Source of the DNA: CAZSNH01 sp052388455
GTDB lineage: Bacteria > Pseudomonadota > Alphaproteobacteria > Rhizobiales > Hyphomicrobiaceae
DNA length: 22,565 nucleotides
NCBI GenBank assembly: GCA_052388455.1
Contig: JBQTIA010000139.1
Span: forward strand, 1-22,565
Reading direction: 5' to 3'
This document shows positions 1 to 7,355 of the stretch, one piece after another. A model generated the notes under the pieces. It made no database searches. It was not told the origin of the DNA and saw nothing but the letters and a program-made list of their open reading frames with translations. The translations under genes and the position numbers were made by a program. Within the stretch, counting starts at the first letter, position 1. Every line of letters begins with the position of its first letter.

Positions 1-23
1 CCCCAGGGGAATCGCATTTGGAC

Positions 24-101
24 GTAGGTTGGGTCGAGGCACGAGACCCAACAACTTTGGTCGCTCGAGTTTGTTGGGTCTCCTTCGTCGACCCAACCTA
101 C
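24..101. repeat. REPIN-like pair of inverted GTAG-headed palindromes
   Basis: Two 31-base arms (24-54 and 71-101) are inverted copies matching at 28 of 31 positions, separated by 16 bases. Each arm is itself a small hairpin: GTAG at the outer end (24-27; CTAC at 98-101), then an 8-bp stem GTTGGGTC/GACCCAAC with a 9-base loop. A GTAG-type tetranucleotide next to a palindrome, in inverted pairs, is the known organisation of REP/REPIN elements mobilised by RAYT (REP-associated tyrosine transposase) proteins. Family membership is inferred from shape; no RAYT gene is in the window. Confidence 0.7.
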
Positions 102-163
102 ATTTCGCGCCATATGCGATTGCCCTGGTGAGAACCCGGGGTCGGAACGAAGGTCCCCGTTTC

Positions 164-192
164 ACGGCCCGATCCCGGGCCGTACGTCTTTT
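164..192 (+). terminator. candidate intrinsic terminator of a gene left of the window
   Basis: A perfect 8-bp GC-rich stem (164-171 ACGGCCCG with 176-183 CGGGCCGT) closes a 4-base loop and is followed within a few bases by a short T-rich stretch (TCTTTT, 187-192). The T-run lies on the + side only, which fits a rightward transcript entering from outside the window. No gene in the window ends here, so its use cannot be confirmed. Confidence 0.4.
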
Positions 193-367
193 GGGGCATA
201 GAAGACCCAGCGCCCCTATTTTCAATTCCTGCGCACAATCATTCGCTAACTCTGATGAAAGACTTCCCGACAACTTGCACCGAATTTTAGGGACACTCGA
301 CTAGCCTCAGCCCTCGACGACCGACAACCCAAGACGCTGAAATGCGTCGCAAAAGAGGGCATCCGCC

Positions 368-529
368 GTGCAGACCATCCGCAGATTCCTCGCCGACGAT
401 AGCGGCGCCACGGCCATCGAGTACGCCCTCATCGGCCTGCTGATCGGTATCGGCATCATCGTCGGGCTGCGCGCCCTGCCGAACGCCCTCAACAGCGTGT
501 TCAACAACATCTCGTCGAACCTCAAGTAA
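368..529 (+). CDS. flp: Flp/Fap-type pilin subunit precursor
   Basis: A 53-residue protein of the Flp (type IVb) pilin family, the major structural subunit of the tad pilus. It starts with GTG at 368, preceded by AAAGAGGG (352-359) at 8-base spacing; no in-frame ATG lies close upstream. The N-terminus (MQTIRRFLADDSG) is a short basic leader. It is followed by ATAIEYALIGLL, the conserved Flp processing site: cleavage is expected after Gly13, and Glu17-Tyr18 is the family signature. A hydrophobic helix (about residues 14-36) and a short Asn-rich tail follow. The length fits the family (about 50-60 residues). It is the first gene of the tad locus, 168 bases ahead of the prepilin peptidase that should process it, with a strong stem-loop between them. 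It is easily missed because it is short and starts with GTG. Confidence 0.93.
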   Translation: MQTIRRFLADDSGATAIEYALIGLLIGIGIIVGLRALPNALNSVFNNISSNLK

Positions 530-580
530 GCGGTCCGTTCGGCCGGTCCGATGCCTCTCGCGGCGATACGACTGTGGCTG

Positions 581-627
581 ATGTTCCGGCTCTGACACTC
601 GGGAACCAAACGTCAGAGCCGGAACAT
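581..627 (+). promoter_or_regulatory. 16-bp stem-loop between flp and cpaA
   Basis: A perfect 16-bp inverted repeat (581-596 with 612-627, starting ATGTTCCGGCTCTGAC) closes a 15-base loop. It lies 51 bases after the pilin stop and before the cpaA start. There is no T-run after it, so a complete Rho-independent terminator is unlikely. A plausible role, inferred from position, is to protect the 3' end of an abundant pilin mRNA or to terminate partially, so that pilin is made in excess over the assembly machinery. Confidence 0.6.
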
Positions 628-697
628 TAGCGGCCCTTTAAGGTTCCGAGCGGAAGATGCGGCGCCGAGCGTTGTTCCAAGAGTGGAGAGTGGTCCC

Positions 698-1198
698 GTG
701 GTCGAGTATCCCCTGCTGCTGGTGTTTCCGATGGCGATGATCTTCGCCGGGGCCTTCGACCTGCTGACCATGACCATTCCGAATCGTATTTCTATGGCTT
801 TGCTCGGCGCGTTCTTCGTGATCGCGCCGCTGGTCGGAATGCCGGTCGACGTCATGCTGAGGCATATGGCGCTCGGCGCCGCGGTGCTGGCGGTCGGCAT
901 CGCTTTCTTCGCCATGCGATGGATGGGCGGCGGCGACGTGAAGCTGCTGGCGGTGGCCTCGCTGTGGATCGGGCTCGATAACTTCGTCATGTATCTGGCG
1001 CAGGTCGCCGTGCTCGGCGGCGTGCTGGCCATCGCTATCCTGGCCTTCCGCTGGATGCCCGTCGCCGCCCTGCCGCTTCCCGAATGGGCGTTGCGCCTGC
1101 ACCGCCAGGGCACCGGCATTCCCTACGGCCTCGCCATCGCCGGTGCCGCGCTCATGATCTACCCGAAGACCGGATGGTTCACCGCCTTCGCGACCTGA
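698..1198 (+). CDS. cpaA: prepilin peptidase CpaA (TadV family)
   Basis: An inner-membrane aspartic peptidase of the type IV prepilin peptidase family (A24), which cleaves the Flp leader. The protein is 166 residues and highly hydrophobic, with about five or six membrane segments. The two catalytic aspartates expected for the family are visible: Asp21 in AFDLLTMTIPN, and Asp80 in the GGGDVK motif. It lacks the N-terminal methylase domain of PilD, as is usual for CpaA/TadV. I chose GTG at 698 because GGAGAG (685-690) sits 7 bases before it; an in-frame GTG at 683 would add five residues (MESGP). It is the second gene of the pilus locus. Confidence 0.92.
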   Translation: MVEYPLLLVFPMAMIFAGAFDLLTMTIPNRISMALLGAFFVIAPLVGMPVDVMLRHMALGAAVLAVGIAFFAMRWMGGGDVKLLAVASLWIGLDNFVMYLAQVAVLGGVLAIAILAFRWMPVAALPLPEWALRLHRQGTGIPYGLAIAGAALMIYPKTGWFTAFAT

Positions 1199-1362
1199 GC
1201 CCGTCGGCGAAGGCTATGGCGCGCGCCCGCGACGACGGCCTTCCGGGCTGACTTTCGGACTGAGCGAATTAAGGACATCGGTTAACCTCGCATTGACGTT
1301 TCTCGCGCACACTCCCGGTGAGGAAGAGGCTCCGGCCTCGAGACCAAAGGGATTGGGGCGCG

Positions 1363-2187
1363 ATGAAACGAGCTCAGCTTATCGGCATTGCCGTGGCCGG
1401 CGTTGCGGGCGTGTTGGCTTTCGTGATGGTTCAGGGGCTGGTCAACAAGCCTCAGGTCGAAAAAAAGGTCGAAGTCAAAGTCAATTCGACCGAGGTGCTC
1501 GTCGCCCGCGCCGACATCGGACTCGGGCAGGTCGCGAACGAAAGCCTGTTTCGCTGGCAGACGTGGCCGGCCGACGCCGTCACTCCCGCACTGATCACCA
1601 AGACGTCCGGCCCGCGCGCCGCCAACGAGCTGTCGGGCGCCATCGCCCGCGCGCCGATCCTCGCCGGCGAGCCGATAACCACGCAGAAGCTGATCAAGGC
1701 CGGCCAGGGCGGCGTGCTCGCGGCAATCCTGCCCGCCGGAATGCGCGCCGTCTCGACCAAGATCCGTGAAGAGACCGCCGTCGGCAAGCTGATCCTGCCG
1801 AACGATCATGTCGACGTGATCATCACGCGCACGCTGCGCAGCCGCAGCGGCGTCGAGGAGCACACCAGCGATACGCTGTTCCGCAACGTGCGGGTGCTCG
1901 CCATCGGTCAGCAGATCGAAGCGAAGGAAGGCAAGAAATCGGCGGAGATCAACGCCAGCACGGCGACGCTCGAGCTGACCCCGAGGCAGGCCGAGCTTCT
2001 CGCTCTCGCCACGTCGATGGGTGAGCTGAGCCTGGCTCTGCGCTCGATCTCCGATCTGCAGGCCGACGCCGGCGGTCCGACCGACGGCGACGGCCTGAAA
2101 CCGAAGAATGACGGCAAGAGTGAAACGAACAACGCCATCCGAGTGCTGCGTTACGGCGTCAAGTCGCGTGCGTACGGCGTGAACTGA
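1363..2187 (+). CDS. cpaB: Flp pilus assembly protein CpaB (RcpC family)
   Basis: A 274-residue periplasmic protein anchored by one N-terminal membrane helix (about residues 5-25, IGIAVAGVAGVLAFVMV). It is followed by an SAF-type domain beginning near STEVLVARADIGLGQ, then the segment with GEPITTQKLI and LPAGMRAVSTKI typical of CpaB/RcpC. In the tad system this protein works with the secretin CpaC and is thought to stabilise or gate the channel. The ATG at 1363 is preferred because the hydrophobic anchor begins directly after it; an in-frame start at 1318 would add 15 charged residues with no family support. The gap after cpaA is 164 bases and I see no clear promoter in it. Cotranscription with the neighbours is likely. 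Confidence 0.9.
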   Translation: MKRAQLIGIAVAGVAGVLAFVMVQGLVNKPQVEKKVEVKVNSTEVLVARADIGLGQVANESLFRWQTWPADAVTPALITKTSGPRAANELSGAIARAPILAGEPITTQKLIKAGQGGVLAAILPAGMRAVSTKIREETAVGKLILPNDHVDVIITRTLRSRSGVEEHTSDTLFRNVRVLAIGQQIEAKEGKKSAEINASTATLELTPRQAELLALATSMGELSLALRSISDLQADAGGPTDGDGLKPKNDGKSETNNAIRVLRYGVKSRAYGVN

Positions 2188-2246
2188 GTGCTCTCAAGAT
2201 TGATCGAGAGCGTGGCGCAACGTAGCTCGTCGGAAGGCGATGACCC

Positions 2247-3800
2247 ATGCGAATTTTCGTGAATAAGTCCCGCAGCATTCTGCTCGCAGGGCTGGCCTGC
2301 CTGATGCTCCCGGTCGCCGGCGCTCCGGAACCGGCGAGAGCCAACGGGTCCGAGGCCGAGGTGGGCGAGCACCAGTCCGTCATCCGGATCCGGGAAAGCG
2401 AACGCCTGCCGCAGACACGGGCGATCAAGGTCGGCCGCAACAAGGCGACGATGATCGAGATGCCGCGCTCGCTGCGCGACGTGATGGTCTCGGCGCCGGA
2501 AATCATGGACGCGGTGGTGCAGACCTCCAACCGCGTGCATCTGATCGGCAAGAAGGTCGGTCAGTCGAACGTGTTCTTCTTCGATGAGAACGGCGAGCAG
2601 ATTCTGACGCTGGAAGTCGCCGTCGAGCAGGACACCGGGATGCTGGACGCGATGTTCCGCCGCCTGCTGCCCGGCTCCGCGATCAAGTCGGAAATTCTCA
2701 ACGAGACGGTCATCCTCACCGGCTCGGTCCGCTCGCCGGTCGATGCGAGCCGCGCCACCGATCTCGCCTCGCGCTTCATCATGAGCGCTCCCGAGAGCAA
2801 CACGCGGGAGAAGGCGAAGGTGATCAATCTGCTCGCCGTCGAAGGCGAGGAGCAGGTGATGCTCAAAGTCACCGTCGCCGAGGTGCAGCGCTCGCTCCTG
2901 AAGCAGTTCGGCATCAACATCGGCGCCGAGCTCAACTCCGGTAATTTCGCCACCAGCCTTTTGACCCAGAATGCCCTGCCGCTTACATCGGCGGCCGGCC
3001 TCGGATCGCTGGGCGAAATCGGCAGCGACACCGCGCTTCCGTTCGGAACGGGTTGCCGGGCGATGCTCCCGACCATCGCGGGCACTGTCGTCGGCAATTC
3101 GGGCGCGGCTGGCGGTGGCTTCATCGGGGACTCGTGCATCGCGCACACACTGCGGGCGCTGGAACGCAACGGCCTCGTCAAGACGCTGGCCGAGCCCAAC
3201 CTGACGGCGGTCTCCGGCGAGTCGGCGAAGTTCCTCGCTGGCGGCGAGTATCCGATCCCGACCGTCGACGGCGATGGCGGCCTCGGCGTCACCTACAAGG
3301 AGTTCGGCGTCGGTGTATCGTTCACACCCACGGTTCTTTCGGAAGGCCGCATCAGCCTGAAGATCGAAACCGAGGTCAGCGAGCTGTCCAACACCGGCGC
3401 CGTCACCATCTCGTCGATCTCGATCCCGGCCCTGAAGAAGCGTCAGGCCAACTCGACCGTCGAGCTGCCCTCGGGCGGATCGCTGGCCCTGGCCGGCCTG
3501 ATCTCCGAGGATACCCGTCAGAACATCGACGGCTTCCCCGGGCTCAAGGACGTACCTGTCCTCGGAACGCTGTTCCGCAGCCGCGACTTCGTCAAGCAGG
3601 AGACCGAGCTGGTCGTGATCGTCACGCCCTACATGGTGCGCCCGACCTCGCGCCAGGCCCTGGGCCGTCCGCTCGACGGCCTGGCCGATCCTTCCGACCG
3701 GAAGGCCAACTTCCTCGGTCACCTCAATCGAATCTACGGCAAGGGCGAAACCGCGCCGGCCGGCGATCTCAAGGGTGACTACGGGTTCATCGTCGAATAG
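2247..3800 (+). CDS. cpaC: Flp pilus secretin CpaC (RcpA family)
   Basis: The outer-membrane secretin that forms the exit channel for the tad pilus; 517 residues, usual for the family. An N-terminal signal peptide (about residues 1-32, cleavage probably near AGAPEPARA) is followed by the pilus/BON-like periplasmic region (to about 190). The C-terminal secretin domain then shows LAEPNLTAVSGESAKFLAGGEYPIPT in pieces and the secretin signature VPVLGTLFRS. The end (ELVVIVTPYMVRP) is typical. An insertion around residues 250-300 contains two cysteines, Cys270 and Cys297, which could form a disulphide in the periplasm (inference). It starts 59 bases after cpaB with GGAAGG upstream of the ATG. Confidence 0.94.
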   Translation: MRIFVNKSRSILLAGLACLMLPVAGAPEPARANGSEAEVGEHQSVIRIRESERLPQTRAIKVGRNKATMIEMPRSLRDVMVSAPEIMDAVVQTSNRVHLIGKKVGQSNVFFFDENGEQILTLEVAVEQDTGMLDAMFRRLLPGSAIKSEILNETVILTGSVRSPVDASRATDLASRFIMSAPESNTREKAKVINLLAVEGEEQVMLKVTVAEVQRSLLKQFGINIGAELNSGNFATSLLTQNALPLTSAAGLGSLGEIGSDTALPFGTGCRAMLPTIAGTVVGNSGAAGGGFIGDSCIAHTLRALERNGLVKTLAEPNLTAVSGESAKFLAGGEYPIPTVDGDGGLGVTYKEFGVGVSFTPTVLSEGRISLKIETEVSELSNTGAVTISSISIPALKKRQANSTVELPSGGSLALAGLISEDTRQNIDGFPGLKDVPVLGTLFRSRDFVKQETELVVIVTPYMVRPTSRQALGRPLDGLADPSDRKANFLGHLNRIYGKGETAPAGDLKGDYGFIVE

Positions 3801-3821
3801 CGGCGCGGATGGAGACGTATA

Positions 3822-4565
3822 ATGAAGTCCAAATCTGAACTGGCGATCTCCACCGCGACGCGGTCCGGAACGCTCACTACGACGATGCTGTGCCTCTCCG
3901 TCGTCGCTCTCGGCCTCGGCGGCTGCAAGCACGGCGAGGAGCACGCCCAGGTCGCCGGCTGGACACTGGTTGATCCGACCGAGCGACATCCGATCCTGGT
4001 TTCGCAGCAGCCGCAGACCATGACGATCCGCGTCGTGCGCGGCTCGGGCGGACTGTCGGCTCCGCAGCGCGGCGAACTCGTCGGCTTCGCCAACCGCTCG
4101 CGGGCCAGCGATGCCGGCAACACCAAGCTGGTGATTGCCGTGCCGAGCGGAGCCTCCAACGAGGTGGCCGCCATGAACGCGGTGCACGAGATCCGCCAGA
4201 TCCTGAGCGATACCGGCATTCCGGAAACGGCCATCGCGATCGAAGCCTATTCGCAGGCGGGCGATCCGCAGCCGCCGATCCGCGTCTCCTACCTGCGCTA
4301 CATCGCGGAAGGCCCCCATTGCGGTCAGTGGACCACCAATCTGGCCCACGAGCCGCAGAACCTGCCGCATCCCAATCTCGGCTGCGCGACGCAGAAGAAT
4401 CTGGCGGCGATGGTCGCCAATCCCGCCGATCTTCTCGGCCCGCGCAGCGAAACCAGTCGTTCGGGTGAGCGCCGCGACACGGTCTGGGAAAAATACACCC
4501 AGGGTGACGTGACGAACGCCAAGAAGGGTGAAGACGAGCGTGTCAGTACGCAGGGCGGAAGCTGA
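3822..4565 (+). CDS. cpaD: Flp pilus assembly lipoprotein CpaD
   Basis: A 247-residue lipoprotein of the CpaD family, an outer-membrane-associated partner of the CpaC secretin in alphaproteobacterial tad systems. A lipobox (LGGC) places the lipidated Cys at residue 35, after a hydrophobic stretch (about 20-34). The segment with RHPILVSQQPQTM is the conserved CpaD motif. A later region, NLPHPNLGCATQKNLAAMV, followed by NPADLLGPR, is also characteristic. The tail after about residue 205 is polar and probably disordered. The start is supported by GGAGA just upstream, and the gene follows cpaC by 21 bases. Confidence 0.92.
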   Translation: MKSKSELAISTATRSGTLTTTMLCLSVVALGLGGCKHGEEHAQVAGWTLVDPTERHPILVSQQPQTMTIRVVRGSGGLSAPQRGELVGFANRSRASDAGNTKLVIAVPSGASNEVAAMNAVHEIRQILSDTGIPETAIAIEAYSQAGDPQPPIRVSYLRYIAEGPHCGQWTTNLAHEPQNLPHPNLGCATQKNLAAMVANPADLLGPRSETSRSGERRDTVWEKYTQGDVTNAKKGEDERVSTQGGS

Positions 4566-4577
4566 GGTCGGAGTGTC

Positions 4578-5867
4578 ATGAGCATGAAGTCTTTTCAAGT
4601 CCAAGCCGAGGAATATGACGCCGGCCACGCGCCGGCGGACATGACGACGCTGGACAAGGCGCGTCCCATTCCGCGCATTTCCATCCAGGCGTTCTGCGAT
4701 GCGACCGAGGTGGCCGAGGTGGTGCAGATCGCCGCCGAGGACCGCCGGCTGAGCAAAGCGCACGTGAGCGTGCATATGGGCGGCGTGATCGCCGCCGTCG
4801 CTCACTACGAGGAAAGCCCGACACCCAACCTGATCATCGTCGAGGCCAGCCTGCCGCGCCAGCAGCTCCTCGGCGAGCTGGACCGGCTGGCCGAGAGCTG
4901 CGATCCCGGCACCAAGGTCGTCGTTATCGGTCACGTCAACGACGTGATCCTCTACCGGGAGCTGCTGAAGCGCGGCGTCAGCGAATATCTCGTGGCGCCG
5001 ATCACGCCGCCGCAGCTCATGGAGAGCCTGTCCAATCTTTACAACAACCCGGACACCGATCCCGTCGGTCACGTGTTCGCCTTCGTCGGCGCCAAGGGCG
5101 GCGTCGGCTCGTCGACCGTGTGCCACAACTCGGCCTGGGTGCTCTCCGAGGTTCTGAAGAGCAACGTCATCATCGCCGACCTCGACCTCGCATTCGGCAC
5201 CACGGGGCTCGATTTCAACCAGGACCCCGTGCAGGGCATCGCCGACGCCCTGGCGACGCCCGAACGCCTCGACGAGGTGCTGCTCGACCGCCTGCTGACC
5301 AAGTGCTCGGAGCATCTGTCGATCTTCGCGGCTCCCGTCGTGCTCGACCGCGACTACGAGATCTCGGCGGAAGCCTGCGAGATGGTGATCGATGTCGTCC
5401 GGCAAAATGTGCCCTACGTCGTCGTCGATCTGCCGCACACCTGGACCGCATGGACCAAGCGTGTGCTGCTGCAGGCCGACGAGGTGGTGATCACGGCGGC
5501 GCCCGATCTCGCCAACCTGCGCAATGCCAAGAACATCGTCGAGCTGCTCAAGACGGCGCGCAAGAACGACGCTCACCCGCATCTCGTCATCAACATGGCC
5601 AACATGCCGAAGCGCCCGGAGATTTCCGTCAAGGAATTCGAGCAGGCACTCGGAGCCAAAACCGTCGCGGTCATCGATTTCGACTGCGAGACCTTCGGTC
5701 AGGCGTCCAACAACGGCCAGATGATCGAGGAGCTGAACGCCAAGGCCAAGGCCGCGCCGAGCTTCCGCGAGGTTGCGATGACGCTGGCCCACCGCAAGGA
5801 GGCCAAGGTCGAGAAAAAGAAATCAGCTCTGGCTCCCCTGCTCGAGAAGCTGAAACTCAAGCGCTGA
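4578..5867 (+). CDS. cpaE: pilus localisation ATPase CpaE (TadZ family)
   Basis: A 429-residue cytoplasmic protein of the MinD/ParA-like TadZ/CpaE family, which places the pilus assembly machine, often at a pole. The N-terminal region (about 30-160) has the layout of a response-regulator receiver, but the phospho-acceptor position reads Glu89 (LIIVEASLP) instead of Asp: an atypical receiver. The ATPase part begins with a deviant Walker A, AKGGVGSST (signature Lys173), in which the second lysine of a normal KGGxGKT is Ser. Such a change is known in this family. The C-terminal tail is Lys-rich. The ATG at 4578 (MSMKSF) is used; the ATG at 4584 is an alternative. Gaps of 12 bases on both sides indicate an operon. 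Confidence 0.92.
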   Translation: MSMKSFQVQAEEYDAGHAPADMTTLDKARPIPRISIQAFCDATEVAEVVQIAAEDRRLSKAHVSVHMGGVIAAVAHYEESPTPNLIIVEASLPRQQLLGELDRLAESCDPGTKVVVIGHVNDVILYRELLKRGVSEYLVAPITPPQLMESLSNLYNNPDTDPVGHVFAFVGAKGGVGSSTVCHNSAWVLSEVLKSNVIIADLDLAFGTTGLDFNQDPVQGIADALATPERLDEVLLDRLLTKCSEHLSIFAAPVVLDRDYEISAEACEMVIDVVRQNVPYVVVDLPHTWTAWTKRVLLQADEVVITAAPDLANLRNAKNIVELLKTARKNDAHPHLVINMANMPKRPEISVKEFEQALGAKTVAVIDFDCETFGQASNNGQMIEELNAKAKAAPSFREVAMTLAHRKEAKVEKKKSALAPLLEKLKLKR

Positions 5868-5879
5868 GGACGATCACCG

Positions 5880-7355
5880 ATGTTCGGCAAGCGAAGCGGA
5901 GAAACGACGGCCCCACGCCGGCTGCCCCAGCAGCAGCAGGCGGCTGCCGGTAGCGTACCCAAGCCGCAGGAGCAGGCCAAAGCGCCGGCTCCTGCCGCCG
6001 TGGCCGCTCCTCCTCCCGCTGCCGAGCCCCAGCGGCGCCATTCGGAAGAATACTACGACGTCAAGACGACGGTCTTCAACGCGCTGATCGACACCATCGA
6101 TCTCACCCAGCTCGCCAAGCTCGACGCCGCCGCGGCGCGCGAAGAGATCCGCGACATCGTCAGTGAGATCATCCAAGTCAAAAACGTCGTTATGTCGATT
6201 GCCGAGCAGGAAGAGCTGCTCGAGGACATCTGCAATGACGTGCTCGGCTATGGTCCCCTCGAGCCGCTTCTGGCGCGCGACGACATCGCCGACATCATGG
6301 TCAACGGTGCGGCGACCACCTTCATCGAAGTCGGCGGCAAGGTGCAGAAGACCGGCGTGCGCTTCGCCGACAATCAGCAGCTGATGAACATCTGCCAGCG
6401 CATCGTCAGCCAGGTTGGCCGCCGCGTCGACGAATCGAGCCCGATCTGCGACGCACGCCTCCCCGACGGCTCGCGCGTCAACGTCATCGCGCCGCCGCTG
6501 GCGATCGATGGCCCCGCGCTCACCATTCGCAAGTTCAAGAAGGATCGCCTGAAGCTCGACAACCTGGTCAAGTTCGGCTCGATCACCCCGCACACCAAGA
6601 CCATCCTCGAAATCATCGGCCGCGTTCGCTGCAACGTCCTGATTTCGGGCGGCACCGGCTCCGGCAAAACGACGCTGCTCAATTGCCTGACCGGCTGCAT
6701 CGATCACGACGAGCGCATCATCACCGCGGAAGACTCCGCCGAGTTGCAGCTCCAGCAGCCGCATGTCGTACGTCTCGAAACGCGCCCGCCCAACCTCGAA
6801 GGCGAGGGCGAGATCACCATGCGCGATCTCGTCAAGAACTGCCTGCGTATGCGGCCCGAGCGCATCATCGTCGGCGAAGTCCGCGGCCCGGAGGCGTTCG
6901 ACCTCCTCCAGGCCATGAACACCGGCCACGACGGCTCGATGGGCACGCTGCACGCCAACAGCCCGCGCGAAGCCCTCAGCCGCCTGGAATCGATGATCAT
7001 GATGGGCGGCTACGCGCTGCCGATCAAAACCATCCGCGAAATGGTCTGCGGCTCGATCGACATCATCATCCAGGCCTCCCGCCTGCGTGACGGCTCGCGC
7101 AAGGTGACTCACGTCACCGAGGTGATCGGCATGGAAGAGGATACGATCACGCTGCAGAATCTCGTCGTCTACGAGATCACCGGCGAAGATTCGAACGGCA
7201 AGCTCCTCGGCCGTCACCGCTCGACCGGCATCTCGCGTCCGCGCTTCTGGGACCGGGCCGAATACTACAAGGAGCAGGACCGCCTCGCCGAGGCCCTCGC
7301 GCTCTCCGAAGTGCTCGATCAGCACGGCAATCCGCTGGGAGAGGCCAATGGCTGA
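5880..7355 (+). CDS. cpaF: Flp pilus assembly ATPase CpaF (TadA family)
   Basis: The cytoplasmic secretion ATPase (type II/IV secretion superfamily) that powers pilus extension and, in some systems, retraction; 491 residues. The first 55 or so residues are low-complexity (Gln, Pro and Ala rich) and probably disordered. Next come an N-terminal domain, the Walker A motif GGTGSGKT at 257-264, the acidic segment ITAEDSAELQL (Asp box), the Walker B region ERIIVGEVRGPEAFD, and the His box GSMGTLHANSPREALSRLE. All catalytic motifs look intact. It begins 12 bases after cpaE, and its last codons overlap the start of tadB by 8 bases, indicating translational coupling. Confidence 0.96.
   Translation: MFGKRSGETTAPRRLPQQQQAAAGSVPKPQEQAKAPAPAAVAAPPPAAEPQRRHSEEYYDVKTTVFNALIDTIDLTQLAKLDAAAAREEIRDIVSEIIQVKNVVMSIAEQEELLEDICNDVLGYGPLEPLLARDDIADIMVNGAATTFIEVGGKVQKTGVRFADNQQLMNICQRIVSQVGRRVDESSPICDARLPDGSRVNVIAPPLAIDGPALTIRKFKKDRLKLDNLVKFGSITPHTKTILEIIGRVRCNVLISGGTGSGKTTLLNCLTGCIDHDERIITAEDSAELQLQQPHVVRLETRPPNLEGEGEITMRDLVKNCLRMRPERIIVGEVRGPEAFDLLQAMNTGHDGSMGTLHANSPREALSRLESMIMMGGYALPIKTIREMVCGSIDIIIQASRLRDGSRKVTHVTEVIGMEEDTITLQNLVVYEITGEDSNGKLLGRHRSTGISRPRFWDRAEYYKEQDRLAEALALSEVLDQHGNPLGEANG

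Larger units (their letters stand above)
1..367. other. noncoding region upstream of the Flp pilin gene
   Basis: No convincing gene is seen in these 367 bases. They hold a REPIN-like inverted repeat (24-101), a GC-rich hairpin followed by a short T-run that looks like a terminator for a gene left of the window (164-192), and presumably the pilin promoter, which I could not locate. The only sizeable open frame (29-304) starts inside the repeat, has no ribosome binding site and resembles no known family, so I treat it as chance. Confidence 0.6.

Noticed and set aside
29..304. 91-codon frame at the left edge
   Set aside because: It starts within the REPIN-like repeat and is Arg-rich, without a ribosome binding site or known domain.
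1293..1321. TTGACG upstream of cpaB as a promoter
   Set aside because: No acceptable -10 hexamer is found at 16 to 18 bases from it.
2151..5792. 1213-codon open frame on the minus strand
   Set aside because: It runs antisense to cpaB, cpaC, cpaD and cpaE, which are clear genes. Its composition (His, Asp, Arg and Gly rich) is that of a high-GC shadow frame, and it matches no family.
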